From positions 124,001-188,000 of the forward strand of contig CAVTFG010000019.1 in NCBI GenBank assembly GCA_963734015.1: a stretch of DNA of 64,000 bases, in the 5' to 3' direction. Shown here piece after piece: positions 1 through 8,475 of this stretch. The DNA comes from JALZKA01 sp963734015 (GTDB lineage: Bacteria > Actinomycetota > Thermoleophilia > Solirubrobacterales > 70-9). A program made the position numbers and the translations under genes. How positions within the stretch are numbered: the first letter of the stretch is position 1; every line of letters begins with the position of its first letter. Below the pieces are notes generated by a model. The model was not told the origin of the DNA. It saw only the letters and a list, made by a program, of their open reading frames with translations, and searched no databases.

Positions 1-1459
1 CCACGAGTCCGAAGATCCGCTCGAGATCGGGCGGGGCCAGAACCTCGCGTTCGAGGATCGCGTCGGGCACGTTCGGGGCGTAGCGAGCGAGGTGCTCGAC
101 GCAGGCGTCGGCGTACCGTTCGCGGGCATCGCCGGCCCATGCCTCTTCCGAGGGCGGGCCGTACTGCGTGAACATCGTCATCACGAAGCGGCCGTCGTCC
201 GTGAGCGAGGCGTCGACCGCCGACGGGAGCTCCGCCTCGACATAGGGGTTCTCCGCGGGGCGTCCGAGCGTCGCGTCCTGCCAGGCTCGCTCGAGGTAGT
301 CGATCGACGGGCAGAGGTTGACGCCGGTGGTCAGGAGCAGGCCGGCCTCCTCGGGGCTGACGCCCTCGTAGCGCGGCGCCTCGGAGAGCACCATGTTGAT
401 CTTCACCGACCCGCCGCGCGTTCGATAGCGGCGCATGTCGCCGGCGACCTCCGCCGGGAAGTGCTCCTCGCCCGCGAGGTCGAGGATCGTGGTCTTCGGG
501 TGAGCGCCCGACGCCACGATCGGCGCGTGCAGGGACTCGCCGTTGGTCAAGGTCACACCCACGGCGCGTCCGTCGCGGATGTCGATCGACGCGACCTCGG
601 CCTCGGTGCGGATCGTCGCGCCGGCCGCCTCGGCCGAGCGGGCGAGCGCCTGCGAGATCGCACCCATGCCGCCCATCACCTGTCCCCAGGCGCCGGAGAC
701 TCCGTCCAGCTCGCCGAGCGCGTGGTGGAGAAGGTTGTACGCGGTGCCCGGGGTCCGGGGCCCCGCCCAGACGCCGACGACGCCCGTCGACGCAAGGGAT
801 CCCTTGACCCCGTCGAGCTCGAAGTAGTCGTCGAGCAGATCGCCCACCGACATCGTGAAGATCCGGACCAGCTCGTGCAGCTCGCGGCGGCCGAGGCCCG
901 CGGCGCGACCGGCGTCGCGAAGCAAGGAGGCGAGGTCGCCGGGGCGCTTGGACCCGAGGGCGGGCGCCTCGCGCAGCAGCATCGGGCGGAGGAAATCGGC
1001 GGCGCGCATGAGCAGCGCCTCGAACTCGGGATAGGCGGCCGCATCGGCAGCGGACTGGCGCGCGATGGACTCGGAGGTGCGGTCGGTCTCGTCGAAGAAG
1101 AAGATCGGTCCGTCGCCGGTGAGCGCAGCGTAGGCGGGGTTGAGCGGGACCGCGCGATAGCCGTAGTCGTGGAGGCGCAGATCGCGAACGACCTTCGGCT
1201 GCAGCATCGAGACGACGTAGGAGGCGCGGGAGACGCGGGCGCCCGGCCAAACCTCTTCCGTCACGCAGGCGCCGCCGAGGATGTGCCTCCGCTCGAGCAC
1301 GCAGACGTCGAGCCCGCCACGGGCGAGATATGCGGCCGTGGTCAGGCCGTTGTGGCCACCGCCGACGACGATCGCGTCGAAGTTGCGCCGGCCCCCCGTG
1401 GACGTGGCCGGCTGGCCGTTGGTGCTGACGGGCGGAGTTTTCGTGGCGGTGGCTTCCAT
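1..1459 (-). CDS. NAD(P)/FAD-dependent oxidoreductase, phytoene-dehydrogenase-like (3' end outside window)
   Basis: About 486 residues are present and the gene runs off the left edge, so only the last few dozen residues should be missing. After a flexible 28-residue N-terminus comes a Rossmann FAD-binding motif, VVGGGHNGLTTAAYLARGG, at residues 31-49, then the acidic-ended strand VCVLERR. The end of the visible part (LAPPDLERIFGLV) matches the same region of the second such enzyme at 9623-11254, so the two are paralogues. The superfamily includes carotenoid desaturases and many amine or alcohol oxidoreductases; nothing here suggests carotenoids. The gene is divergent from a class III aminotransferase across a shared palindrome. 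Its likely promoter is TTGACC (1502-1497), 16 bp, TATTGT (1480-1475). A role in amine catabolism is inferred from context only. Confidence 0.85.
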   Translation of the reverse strand, partial: MEATATKTPPVSTNGQPATSTGGRRNFDAIVVGGGHNGLTTAAYLARGGLDVCVLERRHILGGACVTEEVWPGARVSRASYVVSMLQPKVVRDLRLHDYGYRAVPLNPAYAALTGDGPIFFFDETDRTSESIARQSAADAAAYPEFEALLMRAADFLRPMLLREAPALGSKRPGDLASLLRDAGRAAGLGRRELHELVRIFTMSVGDLLDDYFELDGVKGSLASTGVVGVWAGPRTPGTAYNLLHHALGELDGVSGAWGQVMGGMGAISQALARSAEAAGATIRTEAEVASIDIRDGRAVGVTLTNGESLHAPIVASGAHPKTTILDLAGEEHFPAEVAGDMRRYRTRGGSVKINMVLSEAPRYEGVSPEEAGLLLTTGVNLCPSIDYLERAWQDATLGRPAENPYVEAELPSAVDASLTDDGRFVMTMFTQYGPPSEEAWAGDARERYADACVEHLARYAPNVPDAILEREVLAPPDLERIFGLV

Positions 1460-1486
1460 GCGCGGCACCCTAGCACAATAATGTGA

Positions 1487-1502
1487 TTGACTACAAGGTC
1501 AA
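1487..1502. promoter_or_regulatory. Inverted-repeat operator, copy 1, between divergent FAD oxidoreductase and aminotransferase genes
   Basis: TTGACTACAAGGTCAA: half-sites TTGAC and GTCAA around a 6-bp centre. A near-identical perfect version lies at 7282-7297. The right half supplies a TTGACC -35 hexamer for the leftward gene. For the rightward gene a possible -10 AATAAT (1477-1482) lies just upstream, so the site would sit near the transcription start. The half-site resembles that of TetR-family regulators such as RutR; the best candidate regulator here is the TetR gene at 11254-11892. Binding is inferred. Confidence 0.65.
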
Positions 1503-1534
1503 CAACCACCCGAAAACCCGAAAGCAGGCAAGAG

Positions 1535-2911
1535 ATGACCGATCACCAGGCACTCGCGAAGGCGCATCTGATGCTCCACTTCAGCGACATGGCGGCCTAC
1601 GCCGAGCGCCCGATCCCGATCATCGAGCGCGGCGAGGGCTGCCGGGTGATCGACGACGCGGGCAACCGCTACATCGACGGCCTCTCCGGCCTCTATTGCA
1701 CGAACCTCGGCCACTCGTACGGGGACGAGCTGGGCCGCGCGGCCCACGAGCAGATGCGCGCGCTGCCGTTCACCAGCAACTGGACCGTCGCGCACCCGCG
1801 CTCGATCGAGCTCGCCGCCCGCATCGCGGACCTCGCGCCCGCCGGGCTCGAGCGCGTGTTCTTCACCTCCGGCGGCTCCGAGGCCGTCGAGTCCGCGTGG
1901 AAGCTGGCGCTTCAGTATCACCAGGCGAACGGCGAGCCCGGGCGCCGCAAGGCGATCGCGCGCAAGGACGCGTATCACGGGGTGACGCTGGGCGCCCTCT
2001 CGTTCACCGGCATCCCGGTGTGCCGCGACCCGTTCGAGCCGATGGCGATCCCGGTCAGGCACGTCTCGAACACCAACGCCTACCGGCATCCCGAGGGGGA
2101 GGACGAGGCGCGGTTCACTGCGGCGCTCCTGGAGGAGGTGGAGACCGCCATCACCGAGGAGGGCCCGGAGACGGTTGCGATGGTGATCGCCGAGCCGGTT
2201 CAGAACGCCGGGGGGTCCCTCGTGCCACCGGCGGGCTACTGGCAGGGCCTACGCGAGATCTGCGACCGGCACGGCGTGCTGCTGTGCTCCGACGAGGTGA
2301 TCTGCGCGTTCGGCCGGCTGGGCCATTGGTTCGGCGCGGATGCGTTCGGCTACCAGCCCGACCTCATCACGTTCGCCAAGGGCCTGACGGGGGCGCACTT
2401 CGCGCTCGGCGGCCTCCTGATCTCGGATCGCGTCGCGGCGCCGTTCCTCGACGGCACCGCCGACTACATGCACGGCCTCACCTTCGGTGGTCACCCGGTT
2501 GGCTCCGCCGTCGCGCTCGCCGCGCTCGACGTCTACGAGCGCGACGGGATCCTCGAGAACGTGCGCGCGAACGAGCCACACACGCGCGCCGCGCTCGAGT
2601 CGCTCCGCGACATCCCGATCGTGGGCGACGTCCGCGGCATGGGACATTTCTTCTCGATCGAGGTCGTCCGCGACCAGGCGACGAAGCAGGCGCTGACCGG
2701 CCCGGAGGCGGAGTGGCTCCTGAAGGACGTGCTCTCCGCCGCGCTGTGGGACCGCGGCCTGATCTGCCGGCTCGACGACCGGGCCGACCCGATCGTCCAG
2801 ATCGCCCCGCCGCTCGTGGCCGACGCCGCGCTGTTCGACGAGATCGCGGAGATCCTCCGCGCCGGCCTCGAGATCGCGGCCGGGCGGATCGGCGAGCCTG
2901 CGGCCGCGTAG
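1535..2911 (+). CDS. Class III (omega) aminotransferase, PLP-dependent
   Basis: 458 residues, normal for the family. PLP phosphate-binding region SGGSEAVES at about 112-120, cofactor-ring Asp in LLCSDEVICAFGR, and the Schiff-base lysine at about 282 in TFAKGLTGAHFALGG. The C-terminal small domain is complete. Class III enzymes with this profile transfer amino groups from putrescine, beta-alanine, taurine or similar omega-amines to pyruvate or 2-oxoglutarate; the exact donor cannot be read from sequence. ATG 1535 has a weak purine-rich AGGCAAGAG before it; an in-frame TTG at 1487 lies inside the operator and is the alternative. The divergent operator-linked FAD oxidoreductase and the downstream polyamine-type transporter suggest amine breakdown. 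A DUF4389 gene follows after 36 bp. Confidence 0.9.
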   Translation: MTDHQALAKAHLMLHFSDMAAYAERPIPIIERGEGCRVIDDAGNRYIDGLSGLYCTNLGHSYGDELGRAAHEQMRALPFTSNWTVAHPRSIELAARIADLAPAGLERVFFTSGGSEAVESAWKLALQYHQANGEPGRRKAIARKDAYHGVTLGALSFTGIPVCRDPFEPMAIPVRHVSNTNAYRHPEGEDEARFTAALLEEVETAITEEGPETVAMVIAEPVQNAGGSLVPPAGYWQGLREICDRHGVLLCSDEVICAFGRLGHWFGADAFGYQPDLITFAKGLTGAHFALGGLLISDRVAAPFLDGTADYMHGLTFGGHPVGSAVALAALDVYERDGILENVRANEPHTRAALESLRDIPIVGDVRGMGHFFSIEVVRDQATKQALTGPEAEWLLKDVLSAALWDRGLICRLDDRADPIVQIAPPLVADAALFDEIAEILRAGLEIAAGRIGEPAAA

Positions 2912-2947
2912 CAGCTTCACGTCCGGCGGCGTGCGTACCTTCGCGCC

Positions 2948-3580
2948 ATGAGCGACTACCCACTGCGCTTCAGCGTCGACTACCCCGAGCGTTCCCTGGA
3001 TCGCCTCTCGAGCTTTTTCAGGGTGCTCACCATCATCCCGATCGCGATCCTGCTGCACTCGATCTCGGGATTCTCGTCCGCGCCGTACGACGAGGCCGGA
3101 AACCAGGCGACCACGATCGTCGTGGGCGGGGTCGGCTTGTTGTTCCTCCCAGTGCTCCTGATGCTCTTGTTCCGCGCGAAGTACCCGCGCTGGTGGTACG
3201 ACTGGAACCTCCAGCTGCAGCGGTTCGCGAACCGGGTCGTGGCGTATCTGTTCCTGATGGACGATCGCTATCCGGCGACCGACGACGAGCAGTCGGTACA
3301 TCTCGACTTCCCTTATCCGGACGTCGAGCGCGATCTCAATCGCGGGCTACCCCTGTTCAAGTGGCTGCTGGCGATCCCGCACTACATCGTCCTCGCGTTC
3401 CTCTATCTGGGAGTCCTGATCGCGTTGATCGTGACCTGGTTCGCGATCCTCTTCACCGGCCGCTACCCGCGCGGGCTCTTCGACTACGTCGAGGGCGTGA
3501 TGCGGTGGCACAACCGCGTGGTCGCCTACGCGCTCACGTTGATCACGGATCGCTACCCGCCGTTCAGCCTGCAACCGTGA
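2948..3580 (+). CDS. DUF4389-domain membrane protein
   Basis: 210 residues with about four hydrophobic segments: 25-40, 58-75, 138-160 and a weaker one near 190. Two copies of the family signature are visible, one as KYPRWWYDWNLQLQRFANRV then FLMDDRYP, the other as RYPRGLFDYVEGVMRWHNRV then LITDRYPPF. This internal duplication is typical of DUF4389 proteins, which are membrane proteins of unknown function, common in Actinobacteria and usually 100-250 residues. It sits 36 bp behind the aminotransferase on the same strand and may be co-transcribed, but I see no functional link. It converges on the acyl-CoA synthetase gene, with 28 bp between the stops. Confidence 0.8.
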   Translation: MSDYPLRFSVDYPERSLDRLSSFFRVLTIIPIAILLHSISGFSSAPYDEAGNQATTIVVGGVGLLFLPVLLMLLFRAKYPRWWYDWNLQLQRFANRVVAYLFLMDDRYPATDDEQSVHLDFPYPDVERDLNRGLPLFKWLLAIPHYIVLAFLYLGVLIALIVTWFAILFTGRYPRGLFDYVEGVMRWHNRVVAYALTLITDRYPPFSLQP

Positions 3581-3608
3581 GCCCTCTCGGGTCCGTGCGT
3601 TCGCTCGG

Positions 3609-5688
3609 TTAGCGCCGCGCGAGCGCGTCCAGCGCCACCGCGCCCTTCGGGCCGGCGACGACCGGGTTCAGTTCGAGGAGCGACAGGCCGGTCTCCAGCA
3701 GCATGCGACCGGCGTCGGCCGCGAGTGCAGCCGACCGCCTGAAGGTCGACGGCCTCCCGGCCGCGCCCGCCCTCGAGTAGCGCGGCGCCGCGCAGGGAAC
3801 GCAGCGCGCGCTCGACCCGCTCGGGATCGGCGGGAAGGGGGATGATCGCTACGTCGTCCAGCGCCTCCGTCCAGATGCCACCCAGGCCGACCACGAGCGC
3901 CGGCACCACGCCCGCGGCCGTTGCCGCAACGAACAGCTCGATTCCCGGTTCGGCCATGCGTTCCACCAGGAGCTCGGCGTCGCCGCCGCCCGCAAGTGCG
4001 AGTAGCCGCTCCGCCTCCGCCTCGACTCGCGCCTCGGTCGCCACGCCGAGCGCGAGCGCGCCGGAGTCCGACTTGTGCCGGATCTGCTCGCCCGAAAGCT
4101 TCAGCGCAACCGGGAGGCCCACCTCACGTGCCGCCGCCACGGCGTCCTCAGGGTCGCTCGCGACCCTGCCCTGAGGCACCGCCACTCCGAACTCCTTCAG
4201 CGCCAGCTTGGCCTGGGCCTCCCCCACCCAGCCGTTCCCGCCCTTCGCGGACGACGCCTTGGCACGCCCCGCGGCCGCCGCGATCTCGCGGAGGCGGCCC
4301 GGGTCGGCCTCCGCGGCTCGCAGTGCGCGAACGCAGCAAAGCGCGGTGCCCAGGCCCGCAACCAGCGGGACGCCCTCGGCTCCGAGCTCCTCGATGGCGG
4401 TGGGATCGATCAGGTCGGGGAGCGTCGAGCAGACCACCGTTCCGGCGCGGGAGCCCGCGGCGCCCCTGACGATTCCGTCGCGGACCGCCCCCCAGGACGC
4501 CTCGGACTCCGGGGACAGATCGTGCGGGTGGTCGTAACAGAGGAGCAGCTGGTCGATCGCCGCGTCCTCGCCCACGACCTGGACGATGCGGGCGAGCCGC
4601 TCGGAATCGCCCCAGATCATCGCGGTGTAGTCGAGCGGGTTCGCGATCGTCGCCGCGGCGGGCAGGAGCTCCTCGAGGCGGCCCCGCGTGGCAGGGCCGA
4701 GCGGAGGCAGCGCGATGCCGAGCCGTTCCGCGGCGTCGGCGGCCACGCCGGAGTCGCCGCCTGAGCAGGTCAGCACGGCGAGTCCTTCGGCGGCTGGAGA
4801 TGCCGGGCGCGCCTTCGGCTCGGCGAGCACCCGCGCAAGCTCCAGGAGCTCGTGGGGACTCTCAGCCCACGCCGCGCCCGCCTCCTCGACCAGGGCGCGG
4901 AAAACCCGCTGGTCGCCCGCCAGGGAGCCGGTGTGCGCGGCGGCCGCGCCGGCTCCGGCTTCGGACGAGCCCACCTTGAGTACCGCGACGCCCACATCGC
5001 GCTCCGCGCAACTCGCGAGGGCCTCCGCAAGGGGCGCCCCGTCGCCGTCGGCCTCGAGGAACAACGCGACCGAGCGGACGTCCTCCAGGCCCGCAAGGGC
5101 CGCGAGCCAGTCGCTGGCGTCGCAGACCGCCTGGTTGCCGGTCGAAACGACGGTGTGCCAGCGGATGCCGCGCTGGGATCCCAGCGCGTTGACGCCGACG
5201 TTGCCGCTCTGCGTGACCATGGCCACCGATCCCGGCTCGAGTGGGGCGACCGAGTCCCCCCACATCGCCGCGCGCGCCCGGGCCGCGACGATGCCGTTCC
5301 CGTTCGGACCGCACACGGGCAGGTCGTGGGCCAGGGCGGCCTCGCGCAGCGCCACCTCGAGCTCGCGGCCCGCCTCGATCTCGCCGAAGCCGGCGGACAG
5401 GACCACGGCGCCTCCGCAGCCGCGCTCGCCGGCCTGCGCCACCACCGGCGGCACCGCGGCCGCGGGGATCGCGACGACCACCGCGTCGACGGCCTCCGGG
5501 AGGTCGGCTACGGACGGGACGCAATCGAACCCGAGGACCTCCTCCCGCTTGGGATTGACGCCCCACACCGGCCCCGTGAAGCCCGCCCGCATCAGGTTGC
5601 GCAGAACGCCGTCCGCGTAGCTGCCCGGGCGGTCGTTGGCGCCGACGACAGCGATCGAGCGCGGCTCCAGAAGTGGCGCGAGGTTCAT
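3609..5688 (-). CDS. ADP-forming acetate/acyl-CoA synthetase family protein (fused subunits), frameshifted near its 3' end
   Basis: About 692 residues once one frameshift is corrected. The N-terminal CoA-binding domain begins RSIAVVGANDRPGSYADGVL. The ligase-CoA domains carry CGPNGNG and AAHTGSLAGD, the latter holding the conserved His region. A C-terminal ATP-grasp domain begins near LKEFGVAVPQGRV and continues VALKLSGEQIRHKSDSGA. Near 3725-3735 the frame slips. With one base removed, the tail reads LALRSLRGAAL, then GRMLLETGLSLLELNPVVAG, ending at TAA 3609-3611, which is the normal family ending. Such enzymes interconvert acyl-CoA, ADP and phosphate with acid and ATP. The gene is last in a leftward operon after an acyl-CoA dehydrogenase (23 bp gap). 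Substrate unknown. Confidence 0.85.
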
Positions 5689-5711
5689 GGGCGGCCCCTC
5701 CGGCCTCGTCG

Positions 5712-6920
5712 CTAGTGGAGGATCCTCTCGACGCCCCGCCGCTCGAGACCGCGCGCCACGATCAGGCGCTGGATCTCGCTCGTGCCCTCCCAGATCCGGT
5801 CGACCCGGAGCTCGCGGAGCAGCCGCTCGGCGACGTTGGAGCGCATGTAGCCCCGGCCCCCGAAGGCCTGGACGCAGCGGTCCGCGCACCGCCACGCAGC
5901 CTCACTGACGAACAGCTTCGCCATCGACGCCTTGTGGTGGACGATCTTCGGGTCCGCTCCGGCGTCGGCCAGCGCGGCCACGTTGAACGCCAGCAGCCGG
6001 CCGGCTGCGGCGTCGGCCGCCGAGTCGGCGAGCGGGAAGGAGACGCCCTGGTGGTCGTAGATCCGCGTGTCGCCCTGGACGCGCGAGGTCGCCCAGTCGA
6101 CCGTCTCATCGAGCAGGCGCCACATCGCGCCGACGCCGCGTGCGGCGATCGCGATGCGCTCCTCGGTGAACCAGAGCCGCTGCAGCTCGTCGCCCTCGCC
6201 GACCCCGCCGACCACCGCGTCGGCACCCACCTCGACGTCCGTGAAGGTGATCGTCGGATGGCCCTCGGGGTAGTTGTGCGTGAACGGCGGATCGTCGACG
6301 TACTCGACGCCGGGCGCGTCGGACTCCACCAGGAACAGCGTCGGCAGCCTGTGCTCGCCGTCCACGACGTTGGCCATGACGATCAGCACCTTGGCGACGT
6401 CGCCCGTGGTGACGAACCACTTCTCGCCGGAGATCCTGAAGCCGGCGTCGGTGCGCTCCGCGACCGTGCTGATCCCGGAGGGATCGGAACCGGCCTCGGC
6501 CTCGGTCACCGCATAGGCGTCCTTCAGCTCGCCGCGCAGGGCGGGACGCAGATAGCGCTCGCGCTGGGCGTCGGACGCGTTGTCCCAGACGTTGTACGCG
6601 TTCGGGATGTGCCAGAAGATGCCGTTGGTGGACCGTCCGAACTGCTCCTCGACCAGCGACCATTCGACACGGGTCCAGCCCTGGCCGCCGAACTCCGGCG
6701 AATGCAGGCCGCCGTTGAGCCCCGCGGCGATCCCGGCCTGCTTGAGGTGGGCGATCGTTTCCGCCGGCAGGCGTCCGCCGAGTCGCTCGGCCTCCTCCTC
6801 CAGGGGGATCAGCTCCTCGTCCACGAACTTGCGCGCCCGCGCGCGCAGCTCCTCCTGCTCCGGGGTGAGCTCGAGAGGCAGCGCCAGCGCCACCTCGGTC
6901 GCCTCGCTCGCAAGTGTCAT
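5712..6920 (-). CDS. Acyl-CoA dehydrogenase
   Basis: 402 residues, usual length. The all-alpha N-terminal domain begins near LELTPEQEELRARARKFVDE. The FAD/substrate signature AYAVTEAEAGSDPSG is followed by RISGEKWFVTTGD, and the C-terminal helical domain ends with RIWEGTSEIQRLIVARGLER, which contains the catalytic glutamate position of the family. It oxidises an acyl-CoA to the enoyl-CoA and passes electrons to ETF; chain preference is not readable. The ATG overlaps the stop of the upstream small gene (ATGA), so the two are translationally coupled. The operon is divergent from the Rieske oxygenase operon and would share the palindrome at 7282-7297. Confidence 0.92.
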   Translation of the reverse strand: MTLASEATEVALALPLELTPEQEELRARARKFVDEELIPLEEEAERLGGRLPAETIAHLKQAGIAAGLNGGLHSPEFGGQGWTRVEWSLVEEQFGRSTNGIFWHIPNAYNVWDNASDAQRERYLRPALRGELKDAYAVTEAEAGSDPSGISTVAERTDAGFRISGEKWFVTTGDVAKVLIVMANVVDGEHRLPTLFLVESDAPGVEYVDDPPFTHNYPEGHPTITFTDVEVGADAVVGGVGEGDELQRLWFTEERIAIAARGVGAMWRLLDETVDWATSRVQGDTRIYDHQGVSFPLADSAADAAAGRLLAFNVAALADAGADPKIVHHKASMAKLFVSEAAWRCADRCVQAFGGRGYMRSNVAERLLRELRVDRIWEGTSEIQRLIVARGLERRGVERILH

Positions 6921-7258
6921 CGGCCTCGTCCTCCTCGTCCCCCGCGCCCGCGCCTCATCAAGCCGGATCTAAGGGCTTCGTGGTTGTCGATCACTGCGAT
7001 GGTGGTCTCGGCGGCCGAGCGGATCTCCGGATCGGCGTCGTCCGAGGAGCCGGCGGCTGCCAGCCCCCGGGCTTCGGTCAGCCAGCGCTCATACGCGCGC
7101 CGGCGAGCACTGACGATCAATCGCTCGAACCGCTTGCGCTCAGCCGCGATGCGTTCCGGCGGGGCCGCCGACCCATGCCTCAGGGTCGCGACGGCATCGG
7201 GCAGCTCGCGCTCGGGCTCCGGCGTCAATGAGAGCCATTCACTTCCAATCCGCACCAT
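6917..7258 (-). CDS. Small uncharacterised protein coupled to acyl-CoA dehydrogenase
   Basis: 113 residues from ATG 7258 (a GTG at 7261 is also in frame). I do not recognise a family. The sequence is mostly charged helix, with an Arg-rich middle (RIAAERKRFERLIVSARRRA) and a basic Gly/Arg tail, RRGRGGRGGRGR. No membrane segment, signal peptide or metal motif is visible. It is first in the leftward operon and its stop overlaps the start of the acyl-CoA dehydrogenase gene, which supports it being translated. Its start lies 24 bp from the 7282-7297 palindrome. A helical partner or chaperone for the dehydrogenase is possible but is a guess. Confidence 0.6.
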   Translation of the reverse strand: MVRIGSEWLSLTPEPERELPDAVATLRHGSAAPPERIAAERKRFERLIVSARRRAYERWLTEARGLAAAGSSDDADPEIRSAAETTIAVIDNHEALRSGLMRRGRGGRGGRGR

Positions 7259-7275
7259 CACGCGCTATCGTACCA

Positions 7276-8475
7276 GTGCGTTTGACTACAAAGTCAAGAA
7301 CATCCATCCCGCCCGCCCTCGACCCGAGGCTCTACACGGACCCGAGCGTCCTGGAGCGCGAGCTCGACGGGCTGTTCCAGCGCACCTGGCAGTACGCCGG
7401 TCATGTCGCGGACCTGCCCGACGCGGGCAGCTACCTGACGGCACTGGCGGGCGACCAGCCGGTGCTGGTTCTCCGAGGGGACGACGGGGAGCTGCGGGCG
7501 TTTCGCAACGTCTGCCGTCACCGCGGCTCGCAGCTCCTCACCGGGAGTGGCCGCTGCAAGAAGGCGATCCGTTGCCGCTACCACGGCTGGACCTACGACG
7601 CCACCGACGGGCGGCTTCTCGGCGTTCCGGAGCATCGGAACTATGCCGAGCTCGACAAGTCCACGCTCGGCCTGCACTCGGTGCGGATCGAGACGCTGGC
7701 GGGTCTCATCTTCGTGAACCTCGACCCCGCTGCTGCGTCCCTGGCGGAGCAGACGGACGGGTTGGCCGAGCGCCTCGTGCCCTACGACCTCGCGAACCTC
7801 GAGCGCTTCTCGTCCGGCGCCGGTTCCGACCAGCCCGCGAACTGGAAGATCGTTGTCGAGAACTACCTCGAGGGCTATCACGTGCCGATCGCTCACCCCG
7901 GCCTGATGCGGATCCTCGACTACAAGGCCTACACGGTCGAAGCGAACGGTGGCTGGGCGTGGTTCCACGCTCCGTTTCGCGACGCCGCCGCGGGCAACCG
8001 GCTGGAGCGTCTTTACCGCCGGCTCGCCAAGCCTATGCCGGGCATGAGCGCGGAGGACAGCGGCGCCTGGCGCTTCGCGTTCATCTACCCGAACACGGCG
8101 ATCGACCTTTATCCGGACCAGGTCAACATCTGGCACATCACCCCCGACGGGGTCGACCGCTCGCGCGACGTCTGGGCCTGCTTCCGTCACCCCAAGTCGG
8201 GCCCGCTGACGCGGATCGCCCAGCGCGCCAACAACAGGCTCAATTCGATCGTCCTGGACGAGGACATCGACCTCGTCGCCGCTGTTCAGAGCGGGGTGCG
8301 ATCACGTGGGTACGAGCCGGGACCGTTGTCGGCTCGCGAGGCGGCGGTAGGGTGGTTTGCGCAGAAGGTCAGGGACGACTTGGGGGACCAACGAGACAAC
8401 GGGGTGCCGAGCAACGACGCCGACCCCGGCTGGGTGAAGCCGAGCCCCGCCCTTGCCGAGGTCGCCGACTCATGA
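7276..8475 (+). CDS. Rieske [2Fe-2S] non-heme iron oxygenase, alpha subunit (first of two)
   Basis: 399 residues from GTG 7276; TTG 7282 and ATG 7228 are alternative starts, and the operator covers this region. Rieske cluster ligands are Cys80 and His82 (VCRHRGSQ) and Cys100 and His103 (CRYHGW). Mononuclear iron ligands are in NYLEGYHVPIAHPGL, His202 and His207, with a later acidic ligand probably in VLDEDIDLV. The architecture matches the ring-hydroxylating oxygenase alpha family, which includes glycine-betaine, carnitine and stachydrine oxygenases (GbcA, CntA, Stc2). No ferredoxin reductase gene is nearby, so electrons must come from elsewhere. It overlaps the second Rieske gene by 4 bp. 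Aromatic versus quaternary-amine substrate cannot be decided by sequence; the transporter downstream favours an amine. Confidence 0.9.
   Translation: MRLTTKSRTSIPPALDPRLYTDPSVLERELDGLFQRTWQYAGHVADLPDAGSYLTALAGDQPVLVLRGDDGELRAFRNVCRHRGSQLLTGSGRCKKAIRCRYHGWTYDATDGRLLGVPEHRNYAELDKSTLGLHSVRIETLAGLIFVNLDPAAASLAEQTDGLAERLVPYDLANLERFSSGAGSDQPANWKIVVENYLEGYHVPIAHPGLMRILDYKAYTVEANGGWAWFHAPFRDAAAGNRLERLYRRLAKPMPGMSAEDSGAWRFAFIYPNTAIDLYPDQVNIWHITPDGVDRSRDVWACFRHPKSGPLTRIAQRANNRLNSIVLDEDIDLVAAVQSGVRSRGYEPGPLSAREAAVGWFAQKVRDDLGDQRDNGVPSNDADPGWVKPSPALAEVADS
7282..7297. promoter_or_regulatory. Inverted-repeat operator, copy 2, at the divergent Rieske / acyl-CoA dehydrogenase promoters
   Basis: TTGACTACAAAGTCAA: perfect 6-bp inverted repeat (TTGACT / AGTCAA) with a 4-bp centre, 14 of 16 bases shared in order with copy 1 at 1487-1502 and identical apart from the bases beside the right half-site. 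It overlaps the start region of the Rieske gene. Its right half gives a TTGACT hexamer for the leftward operon, with TACGAT 19 bp beyond. Because the TetR gene belongs to the rightward operon, autoregulation through this site is likely. Confidence 0.68.
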
